Of a DNA stretch of 44,381 bases, positions 1 to 9,083 are shown one piece after another. Both the position numbers and the translations under genes were made by a program. The notes beneath the pieces were generated by a model that searched no databases, was not told the DNA's origin, and saw only the letters and a list, made by a program, of their open reading frames with translations. The DNA is from Chthoniobacteraceae bacterium. GTDB lineage: Bacteria; Verrucomicrobiota; Verrucomicrobiia; Chthoniobacterales; Chthoniobacteraceae. Every line of letters starts with the position of its first letter. Position 1 is the first letter of the stretch. The stretch spans positions 1-44,381 of the forward strand of contig CANFTB010000040.1 in assembly GCA_947449735.1 (NCBI GenBank), in the 5' to 3' direction.

Positions 1-717
1 CACGAACTCGGCGCGGAGCACCGGGATCTCGCCATTTTGGGCGAGGGCAACACTTCGGCGAAAGTGGGGGAAGGCCGTTTTTTGGTGAAGGCGAGCGGCA
101 GCAGTCTCGGGACCCTGACGGAGACCGATCTCGTGGAGTGCCGGACCGAACCGTTGCTGGAGGTGCTGGGGAGGGCGGAAGTACTTGATGCGGATGTGGA
201 TGTCGCGCTGGCTTCTTGCAAGGTTGATCCGGTTGCGAAGAGGCCTTCGGTGGAGGCGCTTTTTCACGCATATTTTCTTTCGCTGCCGGGCGTCGAGTTT
301 GTCGGCCACACGCACCCCGTCGCGGTCAACAGCATTCTGTGTTCGCCCCGGGCCGGGGACTTCGCGGGGAAGCGGTCTTGTCCGGACGAGATCGTGTGCT
401 GCGGGCCGGAGTCTGTGCTTGTGCCGTATATTGATCCAGGGGTGTGGCTTGCGCAGGGGATCCGGGAGCGGACGGAGGCCTACGTGGGGCGCCACGGGTC
501 GTTGCCCAAGGTGGTGCTTTTGGAGAACCACGGGGTGATCACGTTCGGCGGTTCGCCGGAGGCCGTGAAGGCGGCGATGTATATGGCGGTCAAGGCCGCC
601 CGCGTGTTTGCGGGCGCCGTGGCGTTGGGCGGCCCCGTGTTCCTGTCCGAGGAAACGGTGCTTCGGATCGGGAGCCGCCGGGACGAGCACTACCGGCAGG
701 CGGCGCTCAAGTTGTAG
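1..717 (+). CDS. Class II aldolase/adducin-family protein (5' end outside window)
   Basis: The reading frame is open from base 1, so the true start lies upstream; the TTG at 37 is inside the gene. The visible part has the class II aldolase signatures: GEGNTS near the N-terminus (phosphate/substrate loop), GHTHP (two of the zinc-binding histidines) and LENHG (the third histidine). Known members are zinc-dependent fuculose-1-phosphate, rhamnulose-1-phosphate or ribulose-5-phosphate aldolases/epimerases acting in the cytoplasm on sugar phosphates. The substrate cannot be told from the sequence. The gene ends before a convergent orphan gene and no sugar-pathway partner is visible on this side. 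The family call is secure; the specific activity is open. Confidence 0.85.
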   Translation, partial: HELGAEHRDLAILGEGNTSAKVGEGRFLVKASGSSLGTLTETDLVECRTEPLLEVLGRAEVLDADVDVALASCKVDPVAKRPSVEALFHAYFLSLPGVEFVGHTHPVAVNSILCSPRAGDFAGKRSCPDEIVCCGPESVLVPYIDPGVWLAQGIRERTEAYVGRHGSLPKVVLLENHGVITFGGSPEAVKAAMYMAVKAARVFAGAVALGGPVFLSEETVLRIGSRRDEHYRQAALKL

Positions 718-793
718 GGCTTGGGAGCGGGCAATGGAGTCGGGGAGCGGAAGAATCCTCGACTTCGGTGCCAGGGCGCCGCAGGAGGCGACC

Positions 794-1741
794 TTAAGGC
801 GTTAGGTCAATTTTGCGAATGGGGCCGGTGGGCTTTGGAACCTCGACGAGGTTTTTGATCTTTGGCGGGATGTCCAGCTTGGCTTGCTCGGGGGTACGAA
901 AGGTGTAGATGCTGATATCGGCCCCTTGTTGCAGGTACTTGGGGAGGCGTGTGCCTTCATCCACAGCCGCCACTCGGATGCCGGGTTGCAGCGGCATGCC
1001 TCCGAGCGGTCCGGGAGGCCATTTTTGGGGGGCGACGCGGGCTTTTCCGATGACCTCGGGTTCGGGAGGAAATTCGGCGTAGATGAGCATCATCTGGCCT
1101 CCGAGGGGGATGGCTCCTTTAAAGAACTCGGGCTTGATCCAGGAGAACTCATTGAGGGAGGACCAGTCGATTTGCTCGGGAGACAAGCCTATGGGGTTGG
1201 TCGTGGTAGAGAGCTGTACGCCGACGTCGTTGTTTTGGTCCGGAGCTTGAGCGATGTGGGCGAAAACGTCGTTGCTTGAGGGTTCCGAGAGAAATGCCTG
1301 CCCCTCTGTTTTCCACATTTCGAGCGAACGGTTTGAGATTTGGACGGTTTGCAAGGAGTCCTGCCCGATGATGGTGACCGAGATGCCTGTCATCCTTCCC
1401 GCCTCCTGTGCCTTGGTGGCGGGAGTATTGTATTTGAAGGTGACGGACCACGCGGCGGGCGCTTTTGGCCGGCGCCAGAGGTCGCCTGCGGGAGGGGCGG
1501 GTGGAGTGGCGGGGGTTGCGGCAAGAGACGGGCCGGCTGGGGCGGAGGGTGCGGCTGGAGCGGCAGCTGGCGGGGCGCCCGGCTTGGCGGGGGGGGCGGC
1601 TTGAGCGGCGCAGGCGGAGAGGCACGCGACGGCGCAGGCGGCATTTTTCCAAGGTGTCAAAAGGCCGCGGGCCGGAAGCTTTCCGCGGGTGCTGCGGCGC
1701 GGGGGTAGCGAGACGAACCGGGGGAAGTTAATCGTAGCCAT
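794..1741 (-). CDS. Orphan secreted protein with Ala/Pro-rich N-terminal region
   Basis: I do not recognise this 315-residue protein. After a basic N-terminal stretch there is a short hydrophobic Ala/Cys-rich segment (about residues 33-48) ending in AQA, which could be a signal peptide cut before APP. A low-complexity Ala/Pro linker follows to about residue 85. The remaining 230 residues look like a soluble beta-rich domain with no motif I can name. The gene is divergent from the Verru_Chthon-A-like giant, with only 66 bp between the two starts, so they may share a control region. The minus strand is preferred over the overlapping plus-strand frames because it alone has a signal-like N-terminus followed by ordinary protein composition. 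Periplasmic or outer-surface location is inferred. Confidence 0.65.
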   Translation of the reverse strand: MATINFPRFVSLPPRRSTRGKLPARGLLTPWKNAACAVACLSACAAQAAPPAKPGAPPAAAPAAPSAPAGPSLAATPATPPAPPAGDLWRRPKAPAAWSVTFKYNTPATKAQEAGRMTGISVTIIGQDSLQTVQISNRSLEMWKTEGQAFLSEPSSNDVFAHIAQAPDQNNDVGVQLSTTTNPIGLSPEQIDWSSLNEFSWIKPEFFKGAIPLGGQMMLIYAEFPPEPEVIGKARVAPQKWPPGPLGGMPLQPGIRVAAVDEGTRLPKYLQQGADISIYTFRTPEQAKLDIPPKIKNLVEVPKPTGPIRKIDLTP

Positions 1742-1772
1742 GCTAGTTTTACTATGTTGGAATCTGAACGAG

Positions 1773-1781
1773 TGCTATCTT
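1773..1781 (+). promoter_or_regulatory. Possible extended -10 promoter element for the 1808 gene
   Basis: TGCTATCTT matches the TGn extended -10 pattern and lies 27 bases before the ATG at 1808, inside the 66-bp divergent gap. I see no convincing -35 hexamer 17 bases upstream and no Shine-Dalgarno site before the ATG. This is a weak prediction. Confidence 0.25.
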
Positions 1782-1807
1782 GTTTTCGTTTCTCCCCAAA
1801 CTTTTAG

Positions 1808-4800
1808 ATGTCTGCACCGACCATGATTTCTCTTTCGAATCTTAGGAACAGAGGTGATGCAGGCCGAAGCGGAGCGGCCTTGGTGATTGTATTGAGCATT
1901 GTGGCGCTGCTCTCTGTGATGGTGATCGCTTTTCTGGGGTCAGCGACCAAGGAGATGGATGTTTCGCAGAAGTCTTCCTCGGTCATTCAGGGGGTGGAGC
2001 TTGCGGACCAAGCCGCAGCCCAAGTCGTGGATGATTTGTTGAAGGAGATCCGGGCCGGGTCCATCGAGGTTTCGCCGTATGATGACAAGACAAAGAGTGT
2101 CAAAATTTTGTATCCGGCAACGCCTGTCGGCATGGTGCCGGACCGTTCGACAACGGGGGAATCCACGAATGTTTTGACGCATCCGAACGTGGTCAAACAG
2201 AGCCGGCGCGGGCAGAAGTTTTACGATGCTGAGAAGCGGTTTGGAGCGCAGGTTGTGTATCCCGGAGCGTCGGATTCCCTCAACACACCGTCTGCTCGGG
2301 CGAGCCAGATCAGTACCGACGCAACGGCGCTGGTCTTGACGGCGAGCTCCACTAGCAACCAGTCGGTATCGCCCGCCCGCTGGAACCTGCCCGGGCTGCT
2401 GACCCGTGCAAATCCCAACTCGGCCACGGATATGACGCCTCTGGAAAAGGGGAGCGCCCGTTTCAACAACGCGGATGCCGGCTGGGTGTGGAAGGCTCCG
2501 GACTGGATTTACCTTCAAAAGGATGGCCGGAATCCTGTCAACTGGATGGCGACCGACAACGCGAATCCCAACAACGCGTTGCTCGGGCGGTATGCCTACC
2601 AGATTTACGACGTCGGCGGGCTGTTGGACCTGAACGTGGCAGGCTACGATCCGGATACGAGCGTGGTGGGGGACGAGGTGGCGTCTCGCAAGGGAAGCAT
2701 CGCATTCGCGGACTTGACCCAGGTGGGCCTGACGGCGGCGCAGTTGAAGAAACTGCTCGCCTACCGGAACCCCGGGGTTCAGGAGGGCGCGATTCCCGAT
2801 TCGATAGTGGGACAGGGCTCCCGGAAGCTTCCGTACGGCAACGCCTACGCCAATTTCGTGTTGAGCGGAAAGAACAGTCTGGGTTTTTTGCGGGTGGGAT
2901 CCTCGGGATCGAGGCCGTTGAACCGGGGATTTGCGAGCCGGATGGCGATGATCACGCAGGTGCGCCAGCTGGCGGCAACGGAGGGGGAAAATGCAAAGCT
3001 TTTGGAAACCCTCCAGTACTTCACCCACTTTTCGCGCAGCCTGGAGCAGCCCTCTTTCAAGCCGGGCTTTTACGATTCTAGTGCCTCAGGATCGACTCCC
3101 AAAAGTCCGGTTTTTGTGCGGCCATCGATTGTTCCTCCGGCGAACAAGGTGGACGACAAGCTGTATCCGATCACGGTGGCCCCTGTTGGAGCGACAGACG
3201 TCAGGAGGACTTACAAGCTTCCGTATGACATGGCGCCTGGGAACAATCGGGGTGGCAACGATGCCTGGGGGACAGTTCAGGAAAGGGCGGGCGGCAACGA
3301 CAAGCGTCCATTGCAGGAGGTGATCAATCCGGGATTTTTGGAGGTGCGGGTCAAGGCCGTGTTTACCCGGTTCGACGGAACGAAGTCGCTCCTTGGCGAA
3401 CCGCTGGTGAAGAAACGGTTTCCTCTGGAGCGCCTGTCTTGGGTGACGGCCAAAGGACCGAGCGCCATGCTGGACGCGGGCGACGAGCTTTTTAACAAGG
3501 ACGGAACGGCGGAGAACATTTTCAAAGCGTTTGGACTGAAGTGGGACCAGAGTGGCTCGGACCCCGATTCCTCGGGCGGTTATTTTTGGCGATATGACCA
3601 CGGGAAGACTGGGGGGATCTACAAGCTGGAGGATCTGGTGACGGTTGACGAAGCCTCGGGAAGGCCCCGGGAGCCCGACTTTTTTGAACTCTTGAAGGCC
3701 GGGATCACCGTGGGTTCGCTTGGAAAAAGCGCGGTGGCGCAGCACCGGGTGGGGGAATCGTGGGACCCTGCGGTGTACAACCACATGCGCGACCGCAACA
3801 CGAACTTTCAGGTCTTGGACATCGGCGCAAATTTGATCGATCAAAACGACATTGATTCGTTCCCGACCATCATCAAATTGCCGAATCCAGATCCCAATTT
3901 GACGGGCACCAAGGCCCGGTATGTGAACGATGCTGGTGAACCCGCCGCCCTCTACACCGCCCATGGCGTCGAGGACATCCCGTATTTTTACCGATTTCAC
4001 TGGAGGGGCGTGGAAGACGCCAAGAACCCCACGAACCGCTCGCTGCCCTTCGGAGGGCCTGTGGAGTTGACCTCGCTCAACAACTTTAAAGGCGATAACT
4101 TCAAGTGCGGGACGACCCTGCTTCTGGGGTTTCCGGAGTTGTGGAATCCCCATGCAGTCGCGTCCAAGGCCGTGTTTGATCCCGCCAAGGTACCCGAAGG
4201 GTTCCGGATTGCGGCAGCGAGCGAGACGCCGACGGATATCATCGATCCGCCGGCGAGCACCGATCCATTCGATAAGGGGTTATCCACGAATCCGAAGATG
4301 CAGCCGAAGGGGAGCCTCCTTCCGGTGGTCGACAAAACCAACGCCCTCTGGACTTCGTTCATCAATAACAACAGTCACTACTCCTTTTTGATCCGCCCCA
4401 ACGGTTTTTTTGCCTATTACAGCCCTCTAGTGCAGCCGGATACCAAGCGGCCGTGGGATAAGACGACCAGCTGGCTCGCTGGATTCGGGTGGCCAGGCCC
4501 GATAGCCAATCTGAGGGGGCATAGCGGAGCTCCGGGCACCATTTCTTACAACAACTACACGCACACCTGGACCTGGCCGCTGGAGTTCGGAACGAACGAG
4601 GTGCAATGGGTGGAAGGAGTTGGAATCAATCAAAATGATCCGAAAGACCGGCGGGATATGGGCCTCTTCTGGAACGATGCGCCTTCGCCTCTTCTTAATA
4701 ACGCCCTATCCCAGACACTCGGCGCCAGAGATCCCAGTTTTTACATCGGGCTGGCACCGCTTTGGAAGTTGCCCGATACGGTGGCTGGGCTCAGTTTTCC

Positions 4801-7714
4801 CCTCCTCGATCCCTCGACGGATCCGAGTCTCGCCAACTGGCCGAATGTGAGTGTCACTTTTTCCAATCAATACACCAACCCTAGGTGGATAGATTGGTTC
4901 AGAACCCGGGGCTTTATAGGCGGATCGCGGTCGAAAAAGGCGGCGGTGAGTGTGGCCAGTTTTCCATCGGGAAATGCCGGGCCGCCGGCTGCGGTACCCG
5001 ACACAACTGCTGTGTACACGGACCTGTCGACCATGAAAATGTACACATTTTCCTGGGAGGATTATCAACGCGCCAAAGAGATCATGGATCCGCCGCCCGC
5101 CGGTTCGGGGTACTCTGAACTGGTGTACCCGCTGACTCTCGACATCAAGCAGATGTATCTGGCGCAGTCTTATTCAGCGGGCTCCCAGAACCCGTCGAAA
5201 TTGAAGAATTACTGGAAGCATCCCAGCATTCCGATGCCCGACCCTTTTCTCCCCTATCAGGTTTATTCCTTTGCGATGACTGACAAGGCCGTGCAGAGGT
5301 CGATTTTTCTCACCAACCCGGGCCAGGAAACCGCTGCCAATCCGACCCCGGGCAAGCCTACTCCCGACTATCCGGGGACCAAACAGAATGACCGGGTGGT
5401 TGATTTACGCGGGACCGAATTGCTCTTCGGTCTCTCCAGCAATGCGTTGTTTCGCGAGCCAACTACCCTCTGCCAGCCTGGCCTGCCGAAGGGGTCCTCC
5501 TTGGCTGCGGGGCCGGATAATTTTTTGTCCGACCCGGATTACGGCGGTGCCGTCACGGACGGGCCCAACAAGTGGGTGGGTTTTTCCATGGGCGAGGTGC
5601 CCTCGACGTATATCGCGGCTACGAAAATGTTCGTGCGCGACCAGTTTGTGGATTACTACAACGGCTCTTACCCGGCCTTGGGGTACAAGTGGGTGACGGA
5701 CGGCAATGATCCTTCCCATGATTTGGTGCAGAACGCCCGCGGGGCAATTTTGAAGCCCCAGTACAAGGGCATGAATTGGGTGGATGAGCCTTTGGTTCCG
5801 GCCTCGACCCAGCCGCTGCGTTTTTTTCATATGCCGGTCAACGTCGTCGGGTTGAACGACACGCGGTTCACGGTGCGGTTGCAGTTCAAGGATCCTGTGC
5901 AAAAAAAGTGGGTGACGTATGACGAGCGCTTTATCGACATCAATGCGGACCAGAATGGGCGCTGGTCGGCGGGGCCCGTTCTGGGGAAAAAAGAGCTGAA
6001 GCCCGCGAACTCGCCCGCCCAGGACTTGAATGGAAACATTGCGTGGGTGCCCAGCGGAAACGGGACGATTGGCTGGGGTAATCCGGTGGTCACCTCGTAT
6101 GACCCGCGTTCGCCGAGATTCGGCAATCCGATGCGTTTTGGATACAACTATCCCCAGACCGTTCGAGGCACGGATGCGAAGCAGAAGTTGCTTCTGAATC
6201 CGGTGTCGGGGTCTACTGGGTTTGGTTCCGATGCCCTTGGGCTGTATCCTGCTGGGGACGGCGTCTCGGACCGGCCCTCAAACGTGGTTGTAGACGTGCC
6301 CGGGACCCAAGGTAATCCCGGAACGATGAACCCGCGCTGGGGCGTTCCGGCTTTCTGGCACAGTTGGTTCATCTGGAACAGCGGTGGCGCAAACAACGGG
6401 GACCATTTTCCGGACAACTATTTGTATGCGATTGGAAAAAAGCCCAGCGGGTTGCTCGGCGGACCGCAGTGGTGGGCGTTGGCCTCAAACGGTAAACTGC
6501 TTCATCAGCTGCCCAGCGCGAATGCCTTTGACTTCGGTTGGTATCCGCGCGGTTTCAACCTCTCGACTACAAATGGTGCGACACCGAACAAGGATTTCAA
6601 AAACGGCGATTTGATGAAGGCGGCGAACAATCCGACACTGCCGAATTTCTTTCAGGATTCCTTCAACAACAACTATGCGGATGCCCTGCACATCGGGGAT
6701 TTCAGCGAGAACATTGCGCCGGGGGCGGCTACCGCGTCGGATCCCAAGGCGCCGTATCGTCAGGCGTATGCAGACCCGGATGACGTGGTGCGGCGCGCCT
6801 CGGGCGGGCTGGCCCCGACGGGAGGATACACCAATTCGATTGAGGGGCTGCCGATGGCCAAGGGGAGTGGTTCGACGAGCACGGATGCTGCGGGGAACAG
6901 GCCGGTCGTGCTTAACCGTCCGTTCCGGTCCGTGGCGGAGATGGGGTACACCTTCCGTGGAAGCCCTTGGAAGAACATCAGCTTTTTCCAGCCGGAGACG
7001 GGCGATGCCGCGCTGCTGGACTTATTTTGCATCGCTGAACCCCCGCCGATCGCGAATTCCGGGGGGGGCGCGGCGCCGCCCATGGTGGCGGGCAAGGTAA
7101 ATCTCAACACCCGGCAGGAGGCAGTGCTGCGGGCGCTGCTTGCCGGTGCCAGCAAGGATGAACTGACCCCCGCGCAGCGCTTGAGCGGATCGTCTGCGGG
7201 CGAGGCTGGGAAGATTGCCCAGAAGCTGCTCGACCGGACCACCGGTTCCAAGGCGTGGCAGGGGCCGCTCACCAACACGGCTGAGCTGGCTGGCAAACTT
7301 TTCGCCAAGGGGGATTTGTCCGATGTCGATCCCCTCAAGGATCCGGTGTACAGCTCGGTTGCTTACGAATCGAAAACCACGGATAATCGGAACCCGGATA
7401 TTCCCTCTGGGACCGGGCAGCTCAAGTGGAATTTCACCGGTTTTTCGGCCGATTTGGACACTGTCTACGGGTCGACGCGGGATGCGAAGACGCAGCGGTT
7501 CAGGGAGTCCGCGCTACGCGGCTTGGTGGACGGCGGCCAGACCCGGGTGTGGAACCTGATGCTGGACCTCGTAGTGCAGACCGGACGGTTGGTTCCTAAC
7601 GCCAAAAGTCTTCAGGAGTTCATGCGTCAGGGCGAACAGCGCGCCTGGGTATTTCTGGCCATAGACCGCCTCACAGGAGATGTGATCGACCAGCAGGTGG
7701 AGTGGGTTCAGTGA
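1808..7714 (+). CDS. Verru_Chthon cassette protein A-like giant, pseudopilin-type N-terminus
   Basis: This 1,968-residue protein starts with a short polar leader, then a hydrophobic helix at about residues 22-43 beginning GAALVIVLS, followed by an amphipathic helix. That arrangement resembles the GspK/PilX class of large minor pseudopilins. Late in the chain (about residues 1761-1779) is GKVNLNTRQ followed by LRALLAG, comparable to the VNxNTA motif of GspK. The last 30 residues (RAWVFLAIDRLTGDVIDQQ) match my memory of the family ending. The bulk between is Trp/Pro/Asn-rich and probably an exported beta-rich region. Known cassettes carry partners B, C and D with prepilin cleavage sites; none is adjacent here. 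A role in a type II/IV-pilus-like surface assembly is inferred from the N-terminus only. The function of the family is unknown. Confidence 0.75.
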   Translation: MSAPTMISLSNLRNRGDAGRSGAALVIVLSIVALLSVMVIAFLGSATKEMDVSQKSSSVIQGVELADQAAAQVVDDLLKEIRAGSIEVSPYDDKTKSVKILYPATPVGMVPDRSTTGESTNVLTHPNVVKQSRRGQKFYDAEKRFGAQVVYPGASDSLNTPSARASQISTDATALVLTASSTSNQSVSPARWNLPGLLTRANPNSATDMTPLEKGSARFNNADAGWVWKAPDWIYLQKDGRNPVNWMATDNANPNNALLGRYAYQIYDVGGLLDLNVAGYDPDTSVVGDEVASRKGSIAFADLTQVGLTAAQLKKLLAYRNPGVQEGAIPDSIVGQGSRKLPYGNAYANFVLSGKNSLGFLRVGSSGSRPLNRGFASRMAMITQVRQLAATEGENAKLLETLQYFTHFSRSLEQPSFKPGFYDSSASGSTPKSPVFVRPSIVPPANKVDDKLYPITVAPVGATDVRRTYKLPYDMAPGNNRGGNDAWGTVQERAGGNDKRPLQEVINPGFLEVRVKAVFTRFDGTKSLLGEPLVKKRFPLERLSWVTAKGPSAMLDAGDELFNKDGTAENIFKAFGLKWDQSGSDPDSSGGYFWRYDHGKTGGIYKLEDLVTVDEASGRPREPDFFELLKAGITVGSLGKSAVAQHRVGESWDPAVYNHMRDRNTNFQVLDIGANLIDQNDIDSFPTIIKLPNPDPNLTGTKARYVNDAGEPAALYTAHGVEDIPYFYRFHWRGVEDAKNPTNRSLPFGGPVELTSLNNFKGDNFKCGTTLLLGFPELWNPHAVASKAVFDPAKVPEGFRIAAASETPTDIIDPPASTDPFDKGLSTNPKMQPKGSLLPVVDKTNALWTSFINNNSHYSFLIRPNGFFAYYSPLVQPDTKRPWDKTTSWLAGFGWPGPIANLRGHSGAPGTISYNNYTHTWTWPLEFGTNEVQWVEGVGINQNDPKDRRDMGLFWNDAPSPLLNNALSQTLGARDPSFYIGLAPLWKLPDTVAGLSFPLLDPSTDPSLANWPNVSVTFSNQYTNPRWIDWFRTRGFIGGSRSKKAAVSVASFPSGNAGPPAAVPDTTAVYTDLSTMKMYTFSWEDYQRAKEIMDPPPAGSGYSELVYPLTLDIKQMYLAQSYSAGSQNPSKLKNYWKHPSIPMPDPFLPYQVYSFAMTDKAVQRSIFLTNPGQETAANPTPGKPTPDYPGTKQNDRVVDLRGTELLFGLSSNALFREPTTLCQPGLPKGSSLAAGPDNFLSDPDYGGAVTDGPNKWVGFSMGEVPSTYIAATKMFVRDQFVDYYNGSYPALGYKWVTDGNDPSHDLVQNARGAILKPQYKGMNWVDEPLVPASTQPLRFFHMPVNVVGLNDTRFTVRLQFKDPVQKKWVTYDERFIDINADQNGRWSAGPVLGKKELKPANSPAQDLNGNIAWVPSGNGTIGWGNPVVTSYDPRSPRFGNPMRFGYNYPQTVRGTDAKQKLLLNPVSGSTGFGSDALGLYPAGDGVSDRPSNVVVDVPGTQGNPGTMNPRWGVPAFWHSWFIWNSGGANNGDHFPDNYLYAIGKKPSGLLGGPQWWALASNGKLLHQLPSANAFDFGWYPRGFNLSTTNGATPNKDFKNGDLMKAANNPTLPNFFQDSFNNNYADALHIGDFSENIAPGAATASDPKAPYRQAYADPDDVVRRASGGLAPTGGYTNSIEGLPMAKGSGSTSTDAAGNRPVVLNRPFRSVAEMGYTFRGSPWKNISFFQPETGDAALLDLFCIAEPPPIANSGGGAAPPMVAGKVNLNTRQEAVLRALLAGASKDELTPAQRLSGSSAGEAGKIAQKLLDRTTGSKAWQGPLTNTAELAGKLFAKGDLSDVDPLKDPVYSSVAYESKTTDNRNPDIPSGTGQLKWNFTGFSADLDTVYGSTRDAKTQRFRESALRGLVDGGQTRVWNLMLDLVVQTGRLVPNAKSLQEFMRQGEQRAWVFLAIDRLTGDVIDQQVEWVQ

Positions 7715-7840
7715 CCCGAGGCGCTCGGTGCTCTGTGTCTGGGAGGCTTGATATGTGGATGTGTTGATGTGTTTTTGTCGACGGTCGCAGGCCGATCCGC
7801 TTCCCTTGGTGACAACCCTTCACTCGTCTTGCAGACAGAA

Positions 7841-9052
7841 ATGGCAGTTTTGATGAACACCCCGGATTTTCTCATTATTGGAGGCGGGATCATCGGCGTG
7901 AGCATTGCCCGGCAGTTGCGGGTGAAGTTTCCGGGAGCCGGTGTCGTCGTTATGGAAAAGGAACGCGCCCTGGGACTGCACTCCAGCGGGCGCAATAGCG
8001 GTGTGATTCACGCCGGATTTTATTATACGGCCGACAGTCTCAAAGCCCGGTTTACACGGGAAGGCAACGTGGCACTCACCCGCTTTTGCGAGGAGCAAAA
8101 ACTGCCAATTAACCGGTGTGGCAAGCTTGTGGTCGCGCGTTCGGCCGCCGATTTGCCCCAGTTGGACGAGCTCCTGCGCCGGGCCCGCGTCAACGGGGTT
8201 CCCATGGAGGCGCTCAGCGCGGATGAGGCCCGGAAAATTGAACCCCGGGTAAAGACGTTTGAGCGCGCCCTTTTTTCGCCGACCACCTCGACTGCGGACC
8301 CGCTCAGGGTGCTCGAGGCGCTGCGCTCAGAGGCGGAGCGTGAGGGCGTCCGCTTTGTGCTGGGCGAGGCCTTCAAAGGTGTCCGGGCTGGTCGCTTTGA
8401 GACCAGCGCGGGATCAATTGCTCCCGGCTATATCGTCAACGCCGCCGGTCTTCATGCCGACTCGATTGCACGGCAATTCGGGTTCTCGGAGCATTATCGG
8501 ATCGTCCCCTTCAAAGGGCTCTATCTGTACGGGGACGAACCTTCCGGGGCTTTCCGGACCAACATTTATCCCGTGCCGGATCTGCGGAATCCTTTTCTGG
8601 GCGTCCACTTCACTGTGACGGTGGACGGTCACGCCAAGATCGGCCCGACGGCGATTCCGGCGTTTTGGCGGGAGCAGTACTCGGGCTTTGATAATTTTGA
8701 TCCAGTGGATTGCGCCGAAACGCTGGCGCGTGAGCTCGGGCTTTTGTTGTTTGCCGGCTTTGATTTTCGACGTTTGGCCGTGGAGGAGCTGCTCAAGTAC
8801 AACCGGCCGCACCTCGTGAAGCTGGCTGGAGAACTTGCCACGGGGGTCCGGACGGAAGAATACGCGCGCTGGGGACGTCCGGGTATTCGGGCTCAACTGA
8901 TGGACGTGCGGTCGCGCAAACTTGAGATGGACTTTGTGTTGGAGGGAGACGCCAGATCGTTCCACGTGCTCAATGCGGTCTCACCCGGGTGGACATGCTC
9001 GATCCCGTTTGCGGGGCACGTGTGCGACCGCATCGCCACCTTACTGGGGTGA
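7841..9052 (+). CDS. lhgO: FAD-dependent oxidoreductase, L-2-hydroxyglutarate oxidase (LhgO) type
   Basis: A 403-residue DAO-superfamily flavoprotein. The dinucleotide-binding loop GGGIIGVS is at residues 14-21, followed by the LhgO-typical block HSSGRNSGVIHAGFYY. Further on are GKLVVA, the VNAAGLHAD region and a C-terminal block with NAVSPGWTCS that closes the FAD site. Known LhgO enzymes oxidise L-2-hydroxyglutarate to 2-oxoglutarate and pass electrons to quinones at the inner membrane. The frame is open 93 bases further upstream, but that extension has no conserved sequence, so the ATG at 7841 is preferred; the ATG at 7853 is the alternative. Upstream Shine-Dalgarno is weak. The gene stands alone between the Verru_Chthon-like gene and a convergent protease gene. 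The family assignment is strong; the exact substrate is inferred. Confidence 0.85.
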   Translation: MAVLMNTPDFLIIGGGIIGVSIARQLRVKFPGAGVVVMEKERALGLHSSGRNSGVIHAGFYYTADSLKARFTREGNVALTRFCEEQKLPINRCGKLVVARSAADLPQLDELLRRARVNGVPMEALSADEARKIEPRVKTFERALFSPTTSTADPLRVLEALRSEAEREGVRFVLGEAFKGVRAGRFETSAGSIAPGYIVNAAGLHADSIARQFGFSEHYRIVPFKGLYLYGDEPSGAFRTNIYPVPDLRNPFLGVHFTVTVDGHAKIGPTAIPAFWREQYSGFDNFDPVDCAETLARELGLLLFAGFDFRRLAVEELLKYNRPHLVKLAGELATGVRTEEYARWGRPGIRAQLMDVRSRKLEMDFVLEGDARSFHVLNAVSPGWTCSIPFAGHVCDRIATLLG

Positions 9053-9083
9053 AGAGGCGCCGTGAGGGTGAGGAGGTGGAATG

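Noticed and set aside
1940..3028. Long minus-strand open frame (362 codons) opposite the Verru_Chthon-like gene
   Set aside because: Arg/His/Pro-rich shadow of the plus-strand gene in GC-rich DNA; no start signal or motif.
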